A stretch of DNA of 64,000 nucleotides from Rostrohypoxylon terebratum (lineage: Eukaryota; Ascomycota; Sordariomycetes; Xylariales; Hypoxylaceae): positions 248,001-312,000 of the forward strand of contig MU385855.1 in the NCBI GenBank assembly GCA_022497145.1, given 5' to 3'. The notes under the pieces were generated by a model that ran no database searches, was not told the origin of the DNA, and was given only the letters and a program-made list of their open reading frames with translations. This document shows, piece by piece, positions 59,904 to 64,000 of the stretch. A program made the translations under genes and the position numbers. How positions within the stretch are numbered: the stretch's first letter is position 1; each line of letters opens with the position of its first letter.

Positions 59904-60544
59904 GGAAGAAAAGCAAAAAGGGGGAATACGCCGCCTTAGAGCATCACAGTTGAAGCACTAGCAGGGCTCAGCAATGGACAAAGCAAAACATTGCGATTTT
60001 AACGCACGAAACGAACGACCGATTACATCCATACCTACAATTCTAACATCGCTCGCTTTCATCAATTTATTCGCAACTTTTCCTATGAGAGTCGTGTTCC
60101 AACCTTCTCTAGAACTTCTCAGAAACCAACGTCTTACGCCACCAACCTACTGCCAACGCCCCAACATCTTCAATATTAATATATGCTGCTTCGAAGGAAC
60201 TAAAATATTACCTTTATCATTGATCTAGAGCATGGTTGTTGACCCAATCTGTCGCTGTGCAGGTCAGATGGAAGTGGACACAAAAATGGTTCTGTTGGCA
60301 AGATTGAAGATAGGATCAGAAGCCCTAGATGGACATTCAAAACCCCATAACCGAACACATCTCTAATACAAGAAACGAAATGCGATCCAATTTGAGACAC
60401 GTTATTCACAGCTTACGATCTAAGCCTCTATGAGTGGTTTCCAACCCAAAGGACTCTTCTCAATCTCCCCCTCTGCTTCTATGTGCCCTAAAACTCCATC
60501 TCCAACACCGCTCCCATCTTGTCACATCGTATCAACAGGCCCAA

Positions 60545-62825
60545 CTAACTCTCCTCCCTCGCCAAACTCCGACTAGCCTGACCCCTCCTACTAACACCCA
60601 ACCGACTCATCTCAATCCCGACATCCTCCTCGACCGCTCTCCCACGGCCCTCCTCAGCCAACACCTCCTCGCTCTTCCTCCCCTCCGCCCCAGAAGGCCC
60701 CACAGCGCTCCCACTCCCACACCCACTCCCACCCTCCGTCACCTCCGCCATCGCATACGAGCCACCCACACTCTCCATCGTAAACGGGCTCGCAGTCGGC
60801 GCATCCAAGACCCCCAACTCCTCCCGCGTAAAAACCCTGGGCAGCACAACCGCCCTAACCGGAATAAGCGCCAAAATAAAAACCGGGAACCCGACCGCAG
60901 CCACAGTCTGCGTGATAGCGAACGTAGCAGCGAAAGCCGCGACCTCGACGCCCACGAACGCCCACACGGCAGCCCTACGCCGGATCCGGTTAAGCGGGTG
61001 GCCTCCGGGCGTGAGCGCGCGGTCGCGGAGCAGGAAGAGCAGCTTGGCCGTGATGCCGTTGGCCTCGAGCGCCTGGAACCCCATGATGAAGAAGAGGCCC
61101 GCGAGCACGGCCTGCGGGATCAGGTGGAGCACGACGAGGAGCGGGCCGCTCATGGTGCCGAGGGTGAGCAGGCCTTGCGCCAGGTTCGACACGCGCTGTT
61201 CCACGACGTGCGTGCGTCTGAGCACGTAGTGGCCTTTCGCCTCGCCGTTCGTTTCCTCGCTGTCCGCGACCACTCTCGTCACGCAGAGCGATTCGGTGTG
61301 GAATGGCGCTTGGGGGATCAGCCCGTTCGGGAAGGGGAGCCCCAGGATGCCTGCGATGCCGGTGGTTAGGCCCAGGAGGAACAGGTCCCAGTGGAAGCCC
61401 GCGGGCTTGCGGAGGGGGAACTCGGTTCCTTGTGCGATGAGGGATGATACTGTTTACTGCGTAAGTTCTCTGGTTCTTGAGCAAGCAATGCGAGAAAAGT
61501 CACCCAAGCTTACCATTATGATCGAAATAAAACAAGATTGTAAGCAGCACCGCAAACGGTATCGCAATAAATACATCACCCACATCTATATCCCAAAACC
61601 GAACAAGCCAGCCTCTATCGGCCGTAGGGAAGAAGGCCGCACTCGTAGGCAACCTCTTGAGCTCAATGGTCTTCATGCGACCAAGATGCACGAAGCCGGT
61701 GAAGAAGATGACGGTAAGCGGGGTGCCGTAGTCTTTAAGGAACACGCGCACAGGGTGTCGGAAGAGCGGCCCCCCCCCCAGCTCGCCGCATGCATACGCA
61801 ATCATGAAGACGAGCAAGGCCACCATGACGGATAGGTAAAATGGCGAGTCGTCACCGAAACGCTCGAGCACCTGAACGCCCTTCTGCAAGTAGATGAACG
61901 CGACGTAGAAGCCGAAGATATCGCACGGAAATCGCGTGACGTAACGTAACCAATTGCAGGAATTGGTGACAGCAAGTATCCAATGGAATACCAGGGACCA
62001 GAGCCCAATCCAGGTCATAAAGGCCAAGTAATTGGTCCCGGTAGGCGCCATGATATCGTAGACCGTGCTTTAAATTCTAGTCAGACATGGCAATGCCTTG
62101 GTAGAGGTGGACGAGTAGAGAGACATACTAGTTGAACACAGTAATAGGACCTGTAACTCCCACAATGACCAATGGTTGGCAGGCAAGTATCGCGAACACC
62201 ACCGCACCCAAAACCGACGCCAACAGCACTTCATTCACGCCATACTGCATATTGGTCTTGGTAAACATATCGAGCGAGAATGCGAGAGCTGGAAGGATAC
62301 TAAACTGCTTAGTCAGTCATCCCGTATTCTTATGTGACGAGGATTTATACATTTGCAAAGAGGCGGCGACAGGAGGCATGGTGATTCAAAAGAAATAACA
62401 GTGACAAAAAACGAAAAGAATTCTTGTTAGTAGGAACCTTAGGGTAAATATGTAGGAATAGTAACGGGCCTATACTTTGCAAAATACATATAAACCGTCG
62501 ACGGCACGACGCGATAATCCCAGGCGTCGCGCCAGTCGCTCCAGTAATACGGTGCGCGGCGGCGCAAGTCATTGGCCATGCCGTGGAAGAGATGTATCTT
62601 CCACCATTCCTCGGGTTCCTGGTTCGCGCCATACCGTCGTTGATCCGTATTACTATGATTAAACTCATCGCGCGACGTCAGGAGGGAATTAGCCCAACGC
62701 CGAATTTTCGCGCCCGCCGACGCCCCGGGTCCAGCACCTCCGGATTCGGCTGTGCCGCCGCCGCAGTTACCCCCGGACGAGTGCATCGCCGTCGGAAAGG
62801 TCAGCGAGTCTGCCGTCTGAGACAT
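60545..62825 (-). CDS. BOR1: Bor1-type anion exchanger (SLC4/HCO3 transporter family)
   Basis: Four exons on the minus strand: 62825-62476, 62299-62129, 62067-61514 and 61449-60545; predicted 659 aa. Introns are 176, 61 and 64 bases; joins restore family sequence (MYFA-N-ILPALAFSLDM, VFN-Y-TVYDIM, DHN-V-SSLIAQGTEF). It is a polytopic membrane protein, related to yeast Bor1, which exports borate at the plasma membrane; in filamentous fungi it may move borate or bicarbonate. Signatures: VGVTGPITVFNY, a hydrophobic segment with LAFMTWIGLWSLVF, FDHNVSSLIAQ, FPLRKPAGFHWDLFLLG, GLPFPNGLIPQAPFHTESL, and LVVLHLIPQAVLAGLFFIMGFQAL. The N-terminus is a Ser/Gly-rich cytosolic tail; the C-terminal tail is Glu/Gly-rich. 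The last exon is much more GC-rich at third positions than the first three. The m-AAA protease lies upstream on the same strand. Confidence 0.92.
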
Positions 62826-63613
62826 GGTTCGCGGTATGGGCGAGATCCAATTTAGCGTGTGATCTAATTAAAACCAAGATGTCATCCGTATAAATCGACA
62901 CGTATTGATTTGTAGATATTGATCGTTGTATGCCTAAAAAGGTAAGCAATTGCCAATAGCACTATAAGCCAAAAATGAAAATATAAGCCCGATCTCAGGC
63001 GATGTCCATATCTAAAAGATACGGCCGGTGAAACGCAACCGCCAACAACCTCAATGAGTAAATCGATGCTCACTCACGAAGTGTGAAGTCGCCGCGGCCG
63101 CCGTGGTAAAAAAAAAATACCTACCTAGGTCCTAGGTACCAATACCGGCGGTGTAATGAATTTTTAGTTAATCGAAGATGTAGATTTGGAGGACCCCGGG
63201 TTATTCTCTACTTGGTTTAGTTCTACCCTCGCCCAGAACGCCTTCCCCACAGCGACCAAGAACCGTAACCGGGGGGGCGCAAATGGGGGGCGCAAATGGG
63301 GCAAATGAGGAAAGGGAATGCGTCATCGGCACGTTCATTGAAACTCTCATCTCTCTTCCTTTTTTTTCTTCCTTTTCTTAACATCCAAACGCCGGTGCCT
63401 TGCGATTGTGAGACTCTTTTATCTAGTATTGTACAATATCTGCAGGTCGCGGCAAGATTGCATATGCTATGCTATGTGCTTCCCTTTTCTCGTTAGTAAT
63501 AGAACATACATAGAATGAGCTGAGAGCTTCGAGTCATCATAAATCATGACAACAGCCCTCGATAACTCCCCGTCCCCGTCCCTGATAATCAGGTCGTATA
63601 TACAAAAATTTTA
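62826..63613. other. intergenic between m-AAA protease and BOR1
   Basis: Holds the BOR1 promoter and the 3' untranslated region of the m-AAA gene. A CCTAGG 17-mer lies at 63122-63138 and a short GGGGCGCAAATG repeat at about 63273-63302. No gene seen. Confidence 0.5.
63122..63138. repeat. CCTAGG near-palindrome (17-mer)
   Basis: Third exact copy of TACCTAGGTCCTAGGTA, about 300 bases upstream of the BOR1 ATG. Confidence 0.85.
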
Positions 63614-64000
63614 TTACATCCCGATCTCGCCGTTGTCTTCCTTAAATAATGCAGGGCTGGGAGGAGAAGGAGGAGGATCCGGTGCATCAGGTAGCCCCGG
63701 CGATGGTGGCGGCGAGGGCGGTCCAGCTGTTGGTGGCGGTGGCGCCTTAGCTGAGCTTCCGAAATACTTAGAAAAGTCGTCTCTATCCGCAAATGGTCGA
63801 GGACCCAACAACCGAATCATATCGTCTCGGACTAACACCTCCTTTTTCAATAACTCCTCCGCAATAAGTCCCACTTCCGCCTTCTTCTCTAACAAGAGAT
63901 CCTTGCACCTCTTATACGCCTGCTCGATAATTCGTCTCACTTCGGCGTCGATGGTTTGACCCGTCTGCTCCGAGAAAGGTTTGTATACCCTACTCTCGTC
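63614..64000 (-). CDS. m-AAA protease (Yta12/Afg3 type), C-terminal part
   Basis: The last 128 residues of a gene that continues beyond the right edge. It reads VYKPFSEQTGQTIDAEVRRI, then IIEQAYKRCKDLLLEKK, then LLKKEVLVRDDMIRLLGPRPF, the standard end of the peptidase M41 domain of FtsH-type proteases. In mitochondria, Yta12 and Afg3 form the inner-membrane m-AAA ring that degrades and processes matrix-facing proteins. After the domain comes a fungal Pro-rich tail (PPPPTAGPPSPPPSP and similar). The zinc-binding HExxH and the AAA module lie outside the window, so it cannot be assigned to Yta12 or Afg3. No intron is needed in the part seen. Confidence 0.88.
   Translation of the reverse strand, partial: DESRVYKPFSEQTGQTIDAEVRRIIEQAYKRCKDLLLEKKAEVGLIAEELLKKEVLVRDDMIRLLGPRPFADRDDFSKYFGSSAKAPPPPTAGPPSPPPSPGLPDAPDPPPSPPSPALFKEDNGEIGM

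Larger units (their letters stand above)
52208..60544. other. 8.3-kb gene-poor region
   Basis: First few hundred bases are the homeobox 3' untranslated region (T- and GGTT-rich). After that come (GTAG)n/(GGTA)n runs at about 54520-54650, a GGTAGT hexamer repeat at 55009-55064, an 11-base repeat at 53219-53240, and a hairpin at 59887-59903. Two frames at 55186-55437 and 55650-55946 begin with hydrophobic stretches like signal peptides but are unsupported. Confidence 0.5.

Noticed and set aside
60434..61369. 311-codon plus-strand frame rich in Arg, Pro and His
   Set aside because: It is antisense to the GC-rich last BOR1 exon, and its composition (runs of Pro, Thr, Arg and His) is that of a shadow frame. 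The minus strand gives a clear family protein.
1..64000. tRNA or rRNA genes
   Set aside because: I looked for T-loop-like GGTTCGAATCC words and cloverleaf pairing and found none convincing. A covariance-model search would settle it.
1..64000. CRISPR array, phage or bacterial operon
   Set aside because: Intron-containing fungal genes and no regularly spaced repeats with unique spacers.

Overview
This window is nuclear DNA of a filamentous ascomycete (Pezizomycotina), most likely a Sordariomycete. The coding genes carry short 48-176 nt spliceosomal introns with GTAAGT-like donors and CTAAC-like branch sites. The protein set is fungal (Cyk3, Cut9/Cdc16, a germinal-centre kinase, a Bor1-type anion exchanger, an m-AAA protease, an amidoligase). 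Starts sit in CACAATGG-type contexts with no bacterial ribosome binding sites. The long intergenic stretches are full of TACCTAGGTA/GTAGGTAGG words, a style common in Sordariomycete intergenic DNA. No rRNA, tRNA, CRISPR array or recognisable transposon protein was found.

Layout from left to right: 2.2-3.8 kb holds a disordered fungal protein of unknown function on the minus strand with a long candidate leader. 3.8-11.3 kb is gene-poor. 11.3-13.1 kb holds the APC/C subunit Cdc16 (minus, one intron). 14.2-22.4 kb holds an amidoligase-like protein, an SGNH hydrolase, a three-exon short-chain dehydrogenase and a very GC-rich secreted protein, which together look like an accessory group. 23.3-25.5 kb holds a STE20/GCK kinase (minus, four exons). 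It is divergent from the cytokinesis protein Cyk3 at 27.5-31.2 kb (plus, two exons). 34.8-36.7 kb holds a four-exon MFS hexose transporter. 36.7-49.9 kb is a 13-kb stretch with no gene I can support, though its last few kilobases look like the leader/promoter of a homeobox transcription factor at 49.9-52.2 kb (four exons). 52.2-60.5 kb is again gene-poor. 60.5-62.8 kb holds a Bor1-type transporter (minus, four exons). 63.6-64.0 kb holds the 3' end of an m-AAA protease that runs off the window.

Exon joins were worked out by hand from reading frame, GT/AG sites and family similarity. Several genes concern cell division and polarity (Cdc16, the GCK kinase, Cyk3); the kinase and Cyk3 share one upstream region. 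The points most worth a second look are these: the amidoligase-like protein, which appears to have lost several acidic family residues; the SGNH protein, which has Ser instead of Asn in block III; a dispersed near-palindrome TACCTAGGTCCTAGGTA; several perfect inverted repeats in the gene-poor stretches; and the GC-rich secreted protein, a candidate effector. I found nothing I could honestly call a complete new system.
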